From Bidens hawaiensis (Eukaryota; Streptophyta; Magnoliopsida; Asterales; Asteraceae), in the NCBI GenBank assembly GCA_021521415.1, contig JAIQDT010003858.1, positions 124,001 through 188,000 on the forward strand: a stretch of 64,000 nt of DNA. The letters run 5' to 3'. The translations under genes were made by a program, and so were the position numbers. Positions 24,977 to 37,683 of the stretch are shown here, one piece after another. Under the pieces are notes generated by a model, which had not been told where the DNA came from, did no database searches, and saw only the letters and a list, made by a program, of their open reading frames with translations. The number at the start of each line of letters is the position of its first letter. Within the stretch, counting starts at the first letter, position 1.

Positions 24977-26282
24977 TAGTGCAATTTTACTTTTGCCCAC
25001 CCGAGGATTCACACAGCTCCCACGTCTCATTCTCCTTATTAACTACTATTGCATTGCAACACCCACCAAATTACCTTGCCCAAAATCGAATTGGGGAAGA
25101 AATCTTCAATTCAATTCAGTCATCGATTAGTGGCTTGGCGTAGGCTGTTCTTCATCGTTTATCATCCTCCATCGTATACAGTTTTGCCATTCATCATCCA
25201 TTTGCCCTAATTTAGCGGTATGGTGTAATTTGTTCGAATCTGGGGTTAATTATGTGTGGATTCTTTTGCCGACTCCACATTCAAATTTGATTTCAGGTTG
25301 GTTTGGTTTGGAGTTATTATATACTTTGCAATAAACTTACCTGTACATTAACATGCAAGTTATTTTATGCTTTGCAATAAACCAATTTTGCATTATTTAT
25401 TCTTTCTTTTTTTTTTGTAAAGAGGGGGTATGCCATTTTTTAGGCCCAATGTATGTTCACATCTGTTTATAGTTTCATGTCCTCATGAATCATGTCATGT
25501 TAGCTTCAATTATTCTTTCACGGTCTCTGCACTAAGTTTCCTTCACCAATTTTAAGCTTAATATACCCTGGATTACTAAAACTAATAAAATATGACAATC
25601 AGGATTACCTATTCTGATGTGAAGGACATTTTGATTAACCTGGCAATATCAACTACATTCATAAACGCATATTTTTTTTCTTACTTGGGTTTATAATAGT
25701 TAGCATGTAGTTTTAGTATAGTTTACTTTCTTTGAGATTTGAAATGTCTATTTGCATCACATGTGGGCTTTTTGAAAAAAAAGAAAAACAAAGAAAAGAA
25801 AAGAAACATATGCAAGTTCTTTCTGCAGATTGATTATATACTTATATTTTTTTATCACTAACAATGTCAGTGCTTGTGCAGTTTTTATCTTTTAGTAAGA
25901 AATGATTATAAATGAAGTCTTTTTTTAAGCCGCGAGTCCATTCCAGCCTATATATGACCGCTTTAAACACAAATGTTGGTAACTAAAAGACTTAACTTTT
26001 ATAATTAGTATTGAACAACTAAGTTTACTGATTTGTAGGAGCAATCTAGAATAAGAATGATGAATTCTAATGACAATGCGAACCTTACTGGAGCAACCTT
26101 TGGTGTAATGTAAAGCATCCACTAAGTACAGGTATTAATATTCTCATACACGTTTGATCCGTTTTAAGAATTGTGCATTTTTTTTTCAACTGATGTAACA
26201 TGCCATCATCATCCATTCATAAGCGAATGGGGTCATAATCCAAAAAAGGAAATATACGATAGGGTATGTAAGTCGACTTACT

Positions 26283-26352
26283 TTCATAGCTCATGTTAGA
26301 TGGCTAGAGCACCTGTTTAGTAAGAGCATGGGAGTCTTTAGTTCAAATCTCA
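26283..26352 (+). repeat. Degenerate tRNA-like (Lys-type) sequence
   Basis: TAGCTCATGTTAGATGGCTA then GAGC, with TTTAGTTCAAATCTC about 40 bp later, resembles the A and B boxes of tRNA-Lys. Mismatches and the lack of an acceptor stem suggest a tRNA relic or SINE head. A (TTA)n tract follows at 26380-26402. Confidence 0.35.
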
Positions 26353-28098
26353 ATAAAATCAATTTTTATGTTCTTATATATTATTATTATTATTATTATT
26401 ATGTTTTTTGCAATGGAAGAGATAATATTAGGATATGTGGGTGTTCTAAAAGGGTAAATCTGGAATTATAAAAAACTGAGAATATATTAGAAATAGTATA
26501 AATGCACTTCAGATATTCAAAAGCTTTTAATTGTGTTAAAGTAAAACAATCAGTGTGTTATTGTGTTAATAGATAATAATGCTCTCAAAGATTAAAAGGT
26601 TCTTTTAATATCAAGAACCATGTTCTCGGAATGAAACTTTTAGTTGGTAAATGACTCAATGTGCCCTATCAACATTTGGAAGACGTGATTAGGTCCTGAA
26701 GGTTAGGTATTCAGTTGTTAATTAACTAAACTATAGATGATCTTGAAGTTGGATTGAGCCATCTTGGAAAGCATATATCTATTACTGTTGGTGTAAGTTT
26801 TCTTTTGTATCTATTGGATAAAAAATTATGATCCACTTTAGTTGGCCTTGATGGTTCAGTACAAAGATGCAGGGAAAGTTACTTTTAATAAATGATATAT
26901 GTGGGACTTTTGATCAATTATACAAAGAACATCTAGATGGGAGGTAAGTATATGATCCCTAAACGATTGACAATTTTGACATGTTTACTTACAAATAGGG
27001 TGATTTGGATCCTGTATTGTTCCTAAGTGGATTAAAAATAGATAAATTGGGAACAAGTTAAAAATCACCAAATGTACTTTTAGGTCGTACAACCTTCTCA
27101 ATTGCTAATAATTTGAATTTTGAAGTTGAAGTTTGAACCATTTTAAGATTTAGATTATTGTTATATTAATGTTTATGTTATTTTAATCACGACATAACTA
27201 TTTGTGATTCATGCAGAGGTGTTGGACCAAGTATTGATATTAGTTTTTCTGTTTATGGTAGCTTGCATCACATAGGTAAAAAATGTTGTTTTCTGTTATA
27301 TGTGACATACTTTCAAGTTTCAAGTATGGTAAAAACATTTTTTTTTTCATTTTAACAATAACAAAAAGGTGAAAGTAAGTTACATTTTGTAACTCGTGTT
27401 AATTTCTTTCATTATCTATCGACTTATTACCTTATATAATCATCTCATTGTCTCTTTATCTGTTGACTTACTACATTAAATAATCATGTATCCCAAAAGT
27501 TTTAAATGTCTCAACTGCAACTACATGAAGGTTATGATATCACTGAAAGTCACTTGCATAGACGAATGAATTGAACTTTGTTATGTTTCTCATTGTAAAA
27601 TACACATTACAATACATGGGGTACAGGGGGTCTAAACTAGAGCTCTGCAGTGAAGGCATTTGGGTTTTTGTCAAATGTGAGATGAATCTTTAGAGAGAAT
27701 CGGTTTTTGATAGCTCATGAATGCAGAGGTGATGACAAGAGGATTAAAAGCCATACACATGTTATATGTATCGGTTCGATATGGAGATGAGGTAAAAAAT
27801 CAGAACAATTGAAGTGGTTTATAATGCAATGCGAGTGTGTTCTCATGTTCGATGATGATATCACAACCGATAGCGAAATATTCTTTAAGTAGCGTGTTCC
27901 GATCGAACTCGAAAAAGACTCGATACAATTTAAGATACCATATGTTTATAAGTTGTAAATGTAAATTAATGTGTAAATCACATATTTAAGTATTCAAATA
28001 TAATATGTATTTATTTATTATTAAATTTTCTTAATTTCAACGTTTTGTTTAACTCAATCCCGAGTAGTACACGGGTTTATAACCTAGTATATATATAT

Positions 28099-28800
28099 GG
28101 AGAGGATCAAGAGAAAACTCATCTTTAGGGAGAAAACTTAAAAACTCCTAAAGAATTATTTTTAATTAAATATAAAAAATATTTTCAAATTTCCGTTTTT
28201 GCCATTATTCTTATATTTTGGTCCCTTTCACTTGAAAAAAATAAAAAAATAAAAAAATAAAAAAAAACCGTTGTAATGCACATACGTATTACTGTGCGAA
28301 ACCGCTGTATTACACATGTGTATTACTATGTATTTTTAAGTTCAATAGCGTTTAGTTGTATATATTCAATATTTGTGTATAGTATATGTGTAGTAGTGTT
28401 GTATTATACGGAAAAAATAATAATAATAATAATAATAAAATAAAAGTCGATGTAGTGCACATGTGCGTTAATGTTGTATTACACATATGTACTAATGTGT
28501 AATCGATGTGCGTATTAGTCTTATATTGCATATATACAATAGTGTGTATCAAATATGTGCAATAGTGGTGTATGCTATGCAATACAAACACTTTTGCATC
28601 ATGCAATGCACACCATTATACATGTGCACTACACCGACGAGGTTATCGACAAGGTTTTTTTTTTTTTGGAACCAATAATAAAATATAAGAATAATGGAAA
28701 AAGCAGAAACTTCAAAAAAATTTTTAAAAAAAGTTAAAAATAGTTTTTAGGAGTTTTTAAGTTTTTTTTAAGAGGAGTTTTCACTGGATCCCACCCCTTC
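28099..28800. mobile_element. (TA)n-flanked foldback element (Micron-like), 702 bp
   Basis: It lies exactly between two (TA)n tracts (28088-28098 and 28801-28824). Its ends, GGAGAGGATC...GAGAAAACTC and GAGTTTTCACTGGATCCC, are imperfect inverted repeats of about 75 bp that also share ACTTAAAAACTCCTAAA. The interior is rich in short ATGTGTA/ACACAT motifs. Confidence 0.7.
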
Positions 28801-29551
28801 ATATATATATATATATATATATATTTGTGTGTGTGTGCTATGTGTGTTATATACATTTTAATAAATTGTGAACGTCAGATAATCTAGCACTATTATTATT
28901 ATTATTATTATTATAAGGTATCACATTGTTATTTTAATTAAAAGAACCCAACATAGAAAGACAAATAGAGAAAAATAACAATTTAAAATATAATTCTAAG
29001 TTATGCCACATATTTTTAACTTATACCATGAAACAAAAAAAACATATTAGTTAAAACTTTATTATTTACTGAAGTCATATGTCGTAAATTATGAAGCGTA
29101 AACATGTAGGTGTTGTAACATAAGCTGCGTGTTACAAAAACAATTTTTATTGAAATAATAAAACATATAAGTACACAACATAAAAAATGCTAAAAATATG
29201 AATATAACAATGAGATATAATTATAATTTTTATTAAATCGCGCGTTTAATAAAGCAACAATATAATCCAAACATTCGGTCAAAACGTTCATAAATAATTT
29301 CCCAAATCCAATAAAAATTAAATAACAAAGTCTCAAAATAAAAAAAAATAACAATGAAAGCAATTAAGTGTCTCTATTACTCAATAAATGATAATTATAA
29401 CAATTTATTTTGAATTTCTTCAACTTTGGAGTTAGTGTTTAAATTAATGTGAAAACTATATAAATGGAAAATTAATGAGTTGGAAGCCTACGTGGGCATG
29501 CTAGTTGAATTCTATGTGAAAACATTGTATTGCTTTAATAGTATAGTAAGA

Positions 29552-30665
29552 TAAGTTTGGTGGGTGAATCGAGTGGTTCTTATACAAACAAATATAATCG
29601 TTGAGGATTGCTTCTCAAATAGTATACAGAATCGGTGGACCTTATCATAAATCAAAACAAGAGAGTTTGTTTGGATGAGGTGGATTGAAAGGGGTTAGGG
29701 GTTAATATAGATGATGTGGAGCATAAGTCGAGTAAAGATGAGGTGGAGCATAAGTCGAGTAAAAGAGGGTTAGAGTATACCATGTTGATCAGATCTTCAC
29801 GTCAATAATGGAAAAACATGATAATATGACAAACTTATAATTATATGCGTACCTGTAACAACATGGAGATTAGTAACCGCATCAGAGAATGATGTAGACG
29901 ACATGATTGTCAGCTTGGTCGAGTTCCTCTTGAGGATGTATAGTTAAGGATGGTGTTAGGATTCTTAAGAGGAACACGGTTTAGAAAAGGGGAGACACAT
30001 AAAATTGAATGTGAAAATTAGATTATGATGTTAATTTATTCTCTCTATATATACACCCAATGGGAAACCCTTTATCAATTAATTAAAGGTAATATGGTCT
30101 ATTAACAATTACCAAACTAATATATGATAAGGTATAATTAGTTAGTTTGTTCTATTATAATATAAATGACAATGATGGCCATACTATATATATATATATA
30201 TTTATTTATTCTTACATATCACACTATCAGATGGCCTTACCGTCAGTTACAGAACAACTCGGAGAACTAACAATTAATAATATATATTTTTTTGCTGGTG
30301 AGTTGCCACCAAACTTTGAAGAGAGCATATTTTGATATCATATTAAAAGTTTCTAGTTCTGTCACTTGTGTTCGTAATAATGATGATGGTGCTTGGTGAT
30401 AGTGGTGAAATATATAGTATGTATTTTAACTTTTAAAGAGTAGTACTAAAGACCAATTTACCCTCTCATTTGTCATTGAAAGTTCATTCCGCTTTATGCC
30501 TTCAATATGGTTGGTCGACATGTTCTCTTTAATCCAACCCATTTTTACCCGATCTATTTTGTTTCCACAATTTTGTGTCCATCCTGACGAAAATAGCAAT
30601 TAATAATATATTTTTTTTGCTGCGTGTCATCTTATCCTATGTTCACAAGGATATGAAGTAAAGTC
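29552..30665. other. No gene seen; short direct duplication
   Basis: A direct repeat, GTGGAGCATAAGTCGAGTAAA, occurs twice at about 29716-29762. The rest is AT-rich with no supported reading frame. Confidence 0.45.
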
Positions 30666-30668
30666 TAA

Positions 30669-30966
30669 GAGCATTCCCAGTCCATTCTCCATCTTCATCT
30701 CGATAATTACACTAAAAACACTATATTTTCTTTCTTATTTTTAATTAAATAATATATTTTTATACTTTTATCACTATCTTTTTTCTCTCCTTCACTCACA
30801 ACCACTTTCAAAAACATTATAAAATTATAGAGGTGAACAGTGTGTTTCTTCAAATTTAACCATGAACAGTAACATTTTCTCTCTCCTCCTCTCACAACTA
30901 TTTTTAACCATCTCTAAAATATGGAGAACTCCCTCACATAATTTGGTAAACCCACTGGGAATGCTC
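30669..30966. mobile_element. Tourist-like (PIF/Harbinger) MITE, 298 bp
   Basis: The ends GAGCATTCCCAGT and ACTGGGAATGCTC are perfect inverted repeats, flanked by TAA at 30666-30668 and 30967-30969. The interior matches the element at 11185-11484. Confidence 0.88.
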
Positions 30967-31088
30967 TAATAACGGATATCCTTTGAGACTAAAGTATATG
31001 TTCACAAGTATATATACTGTTTTAATACCTAGCTCGACCTATCAAGGAGATAGCAAGGGGAATAAAAACATCTCAAATTATCATGTAA

Positions 31089-31620
31089 CTAGTGTTTTAT
31101 CCGGCGCATTGTGCCCGAACAGATCAGTAAAACCTAAGTTGTGGTAAATCCAAGCGTTGGTCGGTTTCGATTAAGTACGTTATTTTACCAGAAGTAAAAT
31201 AAAAAAAATTATAAAAGTTAAGGTGGACCAATGGGGTGGCGTCGATCGGTAAAACTCGACCATTAGTAAAAGACGATCATTGTCAATCCCCAGTGTTTAG
31301 ATGGTCAGTCTACGAGAATTTGGTAGAATTCGATCGGTTGTCGTTACATTCATTGCCAAATTGGAACTAAAAAAAAACGTGTTGAGTTTACGGGAATTTG
31401 TTAAGTTTCTGCCACGATCGTTACAAAATCGGAATTAAAACAAAAAATAAAAAATAAGTTAGGCATTCAGTCGGTTTTAACTACCTACCATAACTAGAAC
31501 AAAACAAAACAAAACAAAACAAACAAACAAAAAAATTTTTAAAAATACCACCAATAAGGTGCCGTAAAGTGGCCTAATCAGGGCTTTTCGGCACCAAAGT
31601 TTCTAATTCTTATATATAAG
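31089..31620 (-). mobile_element. Small non-autonomous Helitron (family A), 532 bp
   Basis: On the minus strand the 3' end reads GCGCCGGATAAAACACTAG before T (31089). The 5' end near 31620 is TTATATATAAG...AAACTTTGGTGCCG, matching the start of the 12506-13195 element. The first two bases of the 5' end are mutated. Confidence 0.6.
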
Positions 31621-32490
31621 TGTATAACTAAGATTCCCGGTGCTTTACGACGGGTTGATGTTACTGACAATCATACTCATACAACTTATCAAATCGTGCA
31701 GTGCGTCTACGAATTGAGGTGAATTCGATCGGTGTCGAGTTACGAAACCAGTAATAACCCCCTCCCCCCCCCCCCCCAAAAAAACTTTGATAACGTAGAA
31801 ATGCAACAAATTAACATAACAAAACGCGCGTTGCGGTTACGAACTGATGACGCTTCGGTTGGTATCTAGTTACTGCGCCAAAAATAAACCAAACCATAAA
31901 TTCGTCCACACCCAAATACAACAATTCATATTTAAAATATAAAAAAATGTGGCGAACAAAAAAAACACGCGCGTTGAAATTGCGAACTGATACGAATTCG
32001 TTGATTCTGTAATAGAGGGACAAAAAAAAGAATAAAAAACCCGTGCGTTGCGTTTACGAACTAACGTGAATTCAGTCGCAATCGACATAGTCGGCCCTAA
32101 ATCGTACATAGAAAACTATGTGTTATGGTGGTGAACCGACACAAGTTTGGTTTGTATCAGGTTGCGATACTGAAATTAAAGCAACAAGTTAATTCGTCTA
32201 CACTCAAAATACAACAAATTAACATATTTACATAAAAAAGACCCTGGTGAAAACCAAAAATATATGTGCATTGTGGCCCTGACCTGACACGAATTCGTCA
32301 AGAATCGATGGACAAAAAAAACTCGTAGGGAAAAAAGCCTTAGATTGCGACTGCGAGCCGACGAGCATTTGGCCGGAATCATTTGACGGTCTCAACAACA
32401 AAACAAACCCGTATTTTACGGCGACGAACCGATACGAATTTAAAAACAAAAAACAAATAAAAAAGCTGACCAACCACGTGTGGTCACATG
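31621..32490. repeat. Degenerate repeats, possibly Helitron interior
   Basis: A unit with GCGTTGCGnTTACGAACTGA followed by CGAATTCGnTnG recurs about seven times between 31690 and 32440 at irregular spacing. It recalls the interior of the family A Helitrons. There is a C homopolymer at 31764-31779. Short frames across it are not genes. Confidence 0.45.
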
Positions 32491-32585
32491 GTTACGTCGC
32501 CAAACTTCTTAATAATAATAATAATGATAATTTGATTTAAATATTTCTTTTAAAGTTAGATGTTAAAAAACATGTTTGTTTTATA

Positions 32586-33714
32586 AGGAAAATTGGATTC
32601 TAATAATCCAAACTATTGATCACTGGCCAATAATAATCCCAACTGATAATGTAACTGGTGATAATCCCAACTTTCAGTTTTGTTACCCACAACAGTTCTA
32701 GTCTAATAAATAGTTACCTCGTTAAGTTTGTTGATTTGGCGTATGATATGACGGTTACGTGGCAATGGTTTTTTACTAATGTGGCATTGGAATACATATT
32801 GTTTTTACTAAAATAATTATATTTAAAGAAATATTAAAATAAAGTGGGACCCACCTACCACTAACTTCCATCCATCTACCATCATCTTCAACCTCCTCCA
32901 CTCTCCATCAATCACCATCACCACCACCGATTATCCGTTCCGGTAAAAATCGGAGCGGCTCATTCTTTGTAGAACAAAACCCTTTTTCTCCGCTAAACCG
33001 ATGGTGTTCTCCGACAAACTCGCCGTAAATCGGATATGCCGTCACCACTCCGGCAACCTCGAACTTGCCGGAAATCTGAAAAACGAGATGGCCGAAGATG
33101 TTCAGATCTGAAAATCGAATCAACGATGAAGATGGGTTGGAGGTGGATGGAGATGTCTAGATCTGAAAAACAAACCAACGATTAAAGACGGGTTTCAGAT
33201 TTTCGGTGAGTTCGAGGTTGGCCAGAGTGGTGTAGTGGTGGTGATGGCATATCCGATTTCCGGTGATTTAATCGGAGAACACCATCGGTTTAGCGTAGAA
33301 GAAGGGTTTCTTCAACAAAGTGTGAGCGGCCATGATTTTTACCAGCAAGGATAACGGTGGCGGTGATTATGGTTGATGGAGAGTGGAGGAGGTTGAAAAT
33401 ATTCGTAGATGGATGGAGGTTGAAGATGAAGTTAGTGGTAGGTGGGTCCCACTTTATTTTAATATTTCTTTAGATATAATTATTTTAGTAAAACAATATG
33501 TATTCCAATGCCACATAACTAAAAAAACCATTGCCATGTAATTGCCACGTCATACGTCAAATCAACAAAACTTAACGAGGTTAACTATTTGTTAAACTGG
33601 AACTTTGTCGGTAACAAAACTGAAAGTTGGGATTATAACCGGTTACATTGTTAGTTAGGATTATTATTGGCCAATAGTCAATAGCTTGGATTATTAGAAT
33701 CAAATTTTCTTTTT
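32586..33714. mobile_element. Long foldback (MULE-like) element with 0.5-kb arms
   Basis: Left arm 32586-33130 and right arm 33180-33714 are inverted complements over about 530 bp with scattered differences. They include the end motif ATTGGATTCTAATAATCCAA, a GTGGGACCCAC block and a GGTGTTCTCCGA block. The end motif is shared with the foldback at 11612-12367. I could not find a convincing target duplication. The frames at 32908-33178 lie inside the arms and are not genes. Confidence 0.75.
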
Positions 33715-34846
33715 TCTAAATACGCTTTCTTGACAATAATAAAACCTAAATAATAAATATCAAATAAAACGGAATTTGTCTGTATATTTTAAAATGTCTT
33801 TATAAATAAGTTCATTTTTTTAAATTCATAATTAAAAAAAATAAATAAAAACCTATATTTCTGTTATGGTATTACAGGATTTTTCTAGAAAAAGCATTTA
33901 GAAAATGAACTTATTTAAAAATAAATTAATATACATTCTAAACGTACAAAATAAATTATTTTTTCTTGTATGTAGGTTTTGTTCTTACATAAATGCCTTT
34001 TGATTAATAAAACAAAGAGACGGCGTTAGAAAAACGAAATAAAGTGGAAAAAAAAACAGAATCAAAGAGTGCTAGGAAAAGAAAATTAACTAAAATCAAG
34101 AATTTGAACACAGTGACGAAAACCACAGTTTACTCAATAATTTATTTTTCTAAAGGCTAAAGCACTTAAAAACAAAAATCTTTGAATTCGTATTAAGACG
34201 GAAAGAGTAGTGCCTCCAAAATTGAATGGAACTCACTAGCATCAACCAAATATATTATAGTGTCACTATTTGGAAATTAGCAACTCCCATATGGTCTAAA
34301 AACACGAAATATTTCAAAGCACATGAACCATAAGCCGTACATAGTCATTCTGCAATCCAATGTGGAAAATTTGGAATTGAAAACAAGCATGGTTATTTTA
34401 TAAGATTCGTCTTACCTGCCACAGATATCATTGATACCTGGGAAAGTTCTTGAAAGGCCCTTTTCATCAAGAGAGATTTCGTTTACGTCCCCATAAAACA
34501 AAAGTTCCATAAATATCCCCTCTAAATACATCGTCAATGATGGGCTTTTAAGGCGGAACGACATGTTTGTAGGACCAATAAGTAGGCGCCACGTGCTATC
34601 AATAAATCAAGGAACGACTTAATTGTTCAACAAAACTAGTAGAGATAACCTATTTGTTCACAAAACTAATCTAGGACGACCTGTTTGTTCAACAAATTCG
34701 ATTGGACGACTTGTTACAAACTCATTTAGACAACACGTTTGTTCCCAAATTCGTTTGGGACAACATGTTTGTTCATCAAACTCTCGTATGAGATGACATG
34801 TTTAGGGCCAGCTGCCATTATTTGATTGGAGAACAAACACGTCAGG
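33715..34846. repeat. No gene; degenerate 40-50 bp repeat at 34590-34800
   Basis: A loose repeat of GACGACnTGTTTGTTCAACAA with ATTCGTTTGG occurs about six times. Elsewhere I see nothing supported. Confidence 0.45.
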
Positions 34847-36228
34847 TGTCACACCCGGCCTTAGAGACCTAGCCGTGTGTCCAATAGTTGGTATCAGTTC
34901 TTGTTAATTTATCAAATTTTGATTACGCAACGGAAAATGTTTAATAAAATATTTACCTTCATAACATAGGCATTTAAATACCCTTTTTCGTTTACAAAAT
35001 TAACTTGTTTGAAAACAAGTTTACATATGCTTCAATTACAAAATTAGCTGAGCCATCAGCTATATGCTATGCATAGTGATCTTCTATCTCCACTGGCATT
35101 TCCACTTATATACCTTACTTCTGGTTACTTGAAAACACTTTTAAAAACTGTAGTAGCTATATGCTAGTGAATAACGTTGACTTAATAAAATGTTTTCATA
35201 ATTCGTTTTGACACAACACCAATAGCATTCAACGACTCAGTGGGTTTCTATCCCATCTCATTGGAACTAAACATATATACGCACAAACCACTTGGTAAAC
35301 GTTACGCGCCCTAGAGGCAGTTACTCGCCTCATGGTCAATATGTCTGTAATGTGCCCACTGCAGTCTATATATGTAAGGATCCAGACACATGTGTATTTT
35401 GGCCTGAGTGTCTAACACAACGTTACATAAATAGATTTTAGAGGATTTGAACCAACCCTCATATTAATACTTTCCTGACTCTTTAAATATAGATAAATAT
35501 CCATAATTTTAAAAGATTTTATAGTTTGTAAAAAGGATAAGTATTTACACAAAAAGGGTTAAGTGTATTCACCTTTTGATGAGTTGTTTAACTAACTTGG
35601 TCCCTGGTCATAACTTGGGCCGTTTGTGACCTGCGTGAAGAACGAGAAACACTTCGGGTTATTTGGTTCAGATTCGGGTTCCCTTATCAATCGGGTTTCG
35701 TTCCGTCGGCATATTTGTTATTACGGATTCAAGTTACATCCGTAACCGAAGACTTGTCTTTCTAATTTGGTTTTCTTAGGATTGATTCATGTCGGCTCGT
35801 TTTGTTACAAACTTTCAGATTTCATTTTATTCGTTTGTTATTAATCTTAATAAGAAAATGAAATGAAAATAAACATAAAATTACCTTATAGATTTGGTTA
35901 GTTAGATCTTGAATATTTGGATGGATGAAATTGGATTTGGAATGTTTGGTGTACAGGAGATTATTTGTGTGTATGGGTGTGTGTGACAATGATTGGTGAA
36001 TGATGATGGAATGATGAGGATAAGGATAAAATTAGGGTTTAGGGGTTTAAATAGGCAAAGCCCAAAGGCTTTTAGGCCCATAATTGTGTTCAAGTCCAAT
36101 AACCTCCATAGCCTTATTCTTTCATCTTATTATTTAAATAATTAAAATAACGTCACACGGCATTTAAATAAATGAAAACCTATTTATTTATTTATTTATT
36201 TAATTACTCTTAAAATTGGGACGTTACA
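34847..36228 (-). repeat. Gypsy-type LTR (1.4 kb), minus orientation
   Basis: On the minus strand it begins TGTAACGTCCCAATTTTAAG (36228) and ends GGCCGGGTGTGACA (34847). The internal CCCACTGAGTCGTT motif resembles the ACTCACTCG block of the other gypsy LTRs here and fixes the orientation. The flanking five bases do not match (TCAGG versus TACGG), so it is not a clean solo LTR. Confidence 0.6.
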
Positions 36229-36569
36229 TACGGACCACCCAGCAAAGACCCTTGCGCCTGCCATTGGTAACAGCCGACACAGTAGTCTGCAAACCCCCGA
36301 GCGAGGTTGTAGGCCGTGCCGGTCAGCAGACACCTCAAAAAAATAGGTCACGAAGGCTGTAGTGCTCTGCAACTTGACTACGACACGTAATAGACATCAG
36401 TCTATGTAGATACCTGTATAGTATAATATAATATAATAAACATTGGGAACGTGCTTGTGCAACGGGTCCCTAATGGCAGAGACCTTGCCCTTCGTGGCCC
36501 TAGCTCCGACAACAAAAGGCTCATCGTCTGGTTCCATAGTGATTTCGTCTGCTTTTGGAACTTAGATTC

Positions 36570-37310
36570 CTAGGGGCAAAGAAAGTGACTTAGGGCTTTC
36601 GAATTCTCAGTACCTCCTTCGAATGAAAGAACTTGAGAGGGTCTCACAGGCATCTCTCTTCGAGCGGCAGTGCAAGCTCGAATGGTGTTAGCGCTGGCAG
36701 AAAGTCCTTGATTAGTTTGTACCGGTGTAGGTCCCTGAGTGGTGACTTGTCCCCCTTGATGTTGTGGCATTGGATTAGTATAGATCCCCAGTAGCTTCAG
36801 TGACATTGGCGCTAATTGCGCTCCACCAGTCCCGCAGGTCATCCTCCGGTAGCTGGTGTTTGCTCTCCGTGTAAAGCGGAAGCCGGACATCCTCCCCCGT
36901 GTATATAATGAGAGCGGTGGCGAACTTCTCCATGGAGAGGTGGATATCGTGTCCGAACATGCAAAAATAAATTTCCGCACGAGTAGTATCGGCACCTGCC
37001 ACCCTCATCCGGGTATCCGCCATACCCAATGCGCCCGGCATAATATAATATAATATAATATAATATAATATAATATAATATAATATAATATAATATAATA
37101 TAATATAATATAATATAATATAATATAATATAAATACCTAACATATAACGTAGAGTAAACCTCCAGCGTCAGCTCCCGGTGAGCTGAATGGGCAATACTG
37201 AAGCATCGGCTCCATGGCGTATCTACACCGACGTACTCGGCCTCCCACTCTGGTACGTCACAATCCTCTAAAAACGACCAACATATGACCTTGTCGTAAC
37301 GCGGGGTCAT
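36570..37310 (-). pseudogene. Broken Athila/gypsy ORF1-like (gag) fragment
   Basis: The minus-strand frame from 37310 contains VDTPWSRCFSIAH...HRELTLEVYSTL. The frame from 37041 contains an MADTRMRV...GEDVRLPLYTE...DDLRDWW region. These resemble the ORF1 (gag-like) protein of Athila-type plant gypsy elements, a family judgement from motifs. Between them sits an ATAAT repeat at about 37041-37131, and the two coding parts lie in different frames. A Gln/Pro-rich tail follows to about 36570. No pol coding accompanies it. I am moderately sure of the family. Confidence 0.45.
37041..37131. repeat. ATAAT pentanucleotide microsatellite
   Basis: About 18 nearly pure copies lie inside the ORF1-like coding sequence. 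A shorter relic occurs at 36420-36440. Confidence 0.9.
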
Positions 37311-37479
37311 CTGTCAGAGGCATTGATACCAGACGAAAGGGTCGGTACCCTCCTAAAATTGTAAGTGTGGGTAATCGACTAATATGTCGACACCCACTAT
37401 CCGCGTCGTGCACTGCCCATGCCCCTATTCCTGCTCCTGTTCTAGCTCCATCTCCACCTCCACCTCGTCGATCTCCATC

Positions 37480-37480
<1 letters not shown>

Positions 37481-37516
<36 letters not shown>

Positions 37517-37539
37517 TTAACAACAACAATAATAATAAC

Positions 37540-37572
<33 letters not shown>

Positions 37573-37574
37573 TC

Positions 37575-37606
<32 letters not shown>

Positions 37607-37683
37607 CAACAAAAAATAATAATAATTCAATAATAATATTAACAACAACAATAATAATAATTCAATAATAATAATAATAATTA
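37481..37683. repeat. TAA/AAC trinucleotide microsatellite
   Basis: About 200 bp of TAA repeats interrupted by AAC and TTC variants. The Asn- or Ile-only frames across it are artefacts. Confidence 0.92.

Larger units (their letters stand above)
24463..28087 (+). mobile_element. Inner Helitron (non-autonomous, 3.6 kb)
   Basis: The 3' end is textbook: a palindromic hairpin CCCGAGTAGTACACGGG at 28059-28075, then TTTATAAC and CTAG before T. The 5' end is less certain. ATACTATTATAATAAAAC at about 24480 is Helitron-like but preceded by an expanded TA run, so the first bases are approximate. I find no Rep/helicase. Interior sequence from about 24990 to 27960 has no frame I can assign. Confidence 0.6.
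24417..29551 (-). mobile_element. Outer Helitron with a second Helitron inside
   Basis: On the minus strand it begins TCTTACTATACTATTAAAGC (5' end at 29551, preceded by A). It ends with a hairpin (CC-TGTG-TAA-CACA-GG with one bulged base, near 24427-24444) and then CTAG before T (3' end at 24417). Removing the inner element leaves about 1.5 kb, so it is non-autonomous. Confidence 0.6.

Noticed and set aside
26283..26352. Functional tRNA gene
   Set aside because: Mismatched B box and no acceptor stem pairing; at most a tRNA relic.
34847..36228. Clean solo LTR with target duplication
   Set aside because: The flanking five bases differ (TCAGG versus TACGG), so only an LTR, not a complete solo insertion, is supported.
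37367..37668. Poly-Asn and poly-Ile proteins
   Set aside because: They are direct translations of a TAA/AAC microsatellite.
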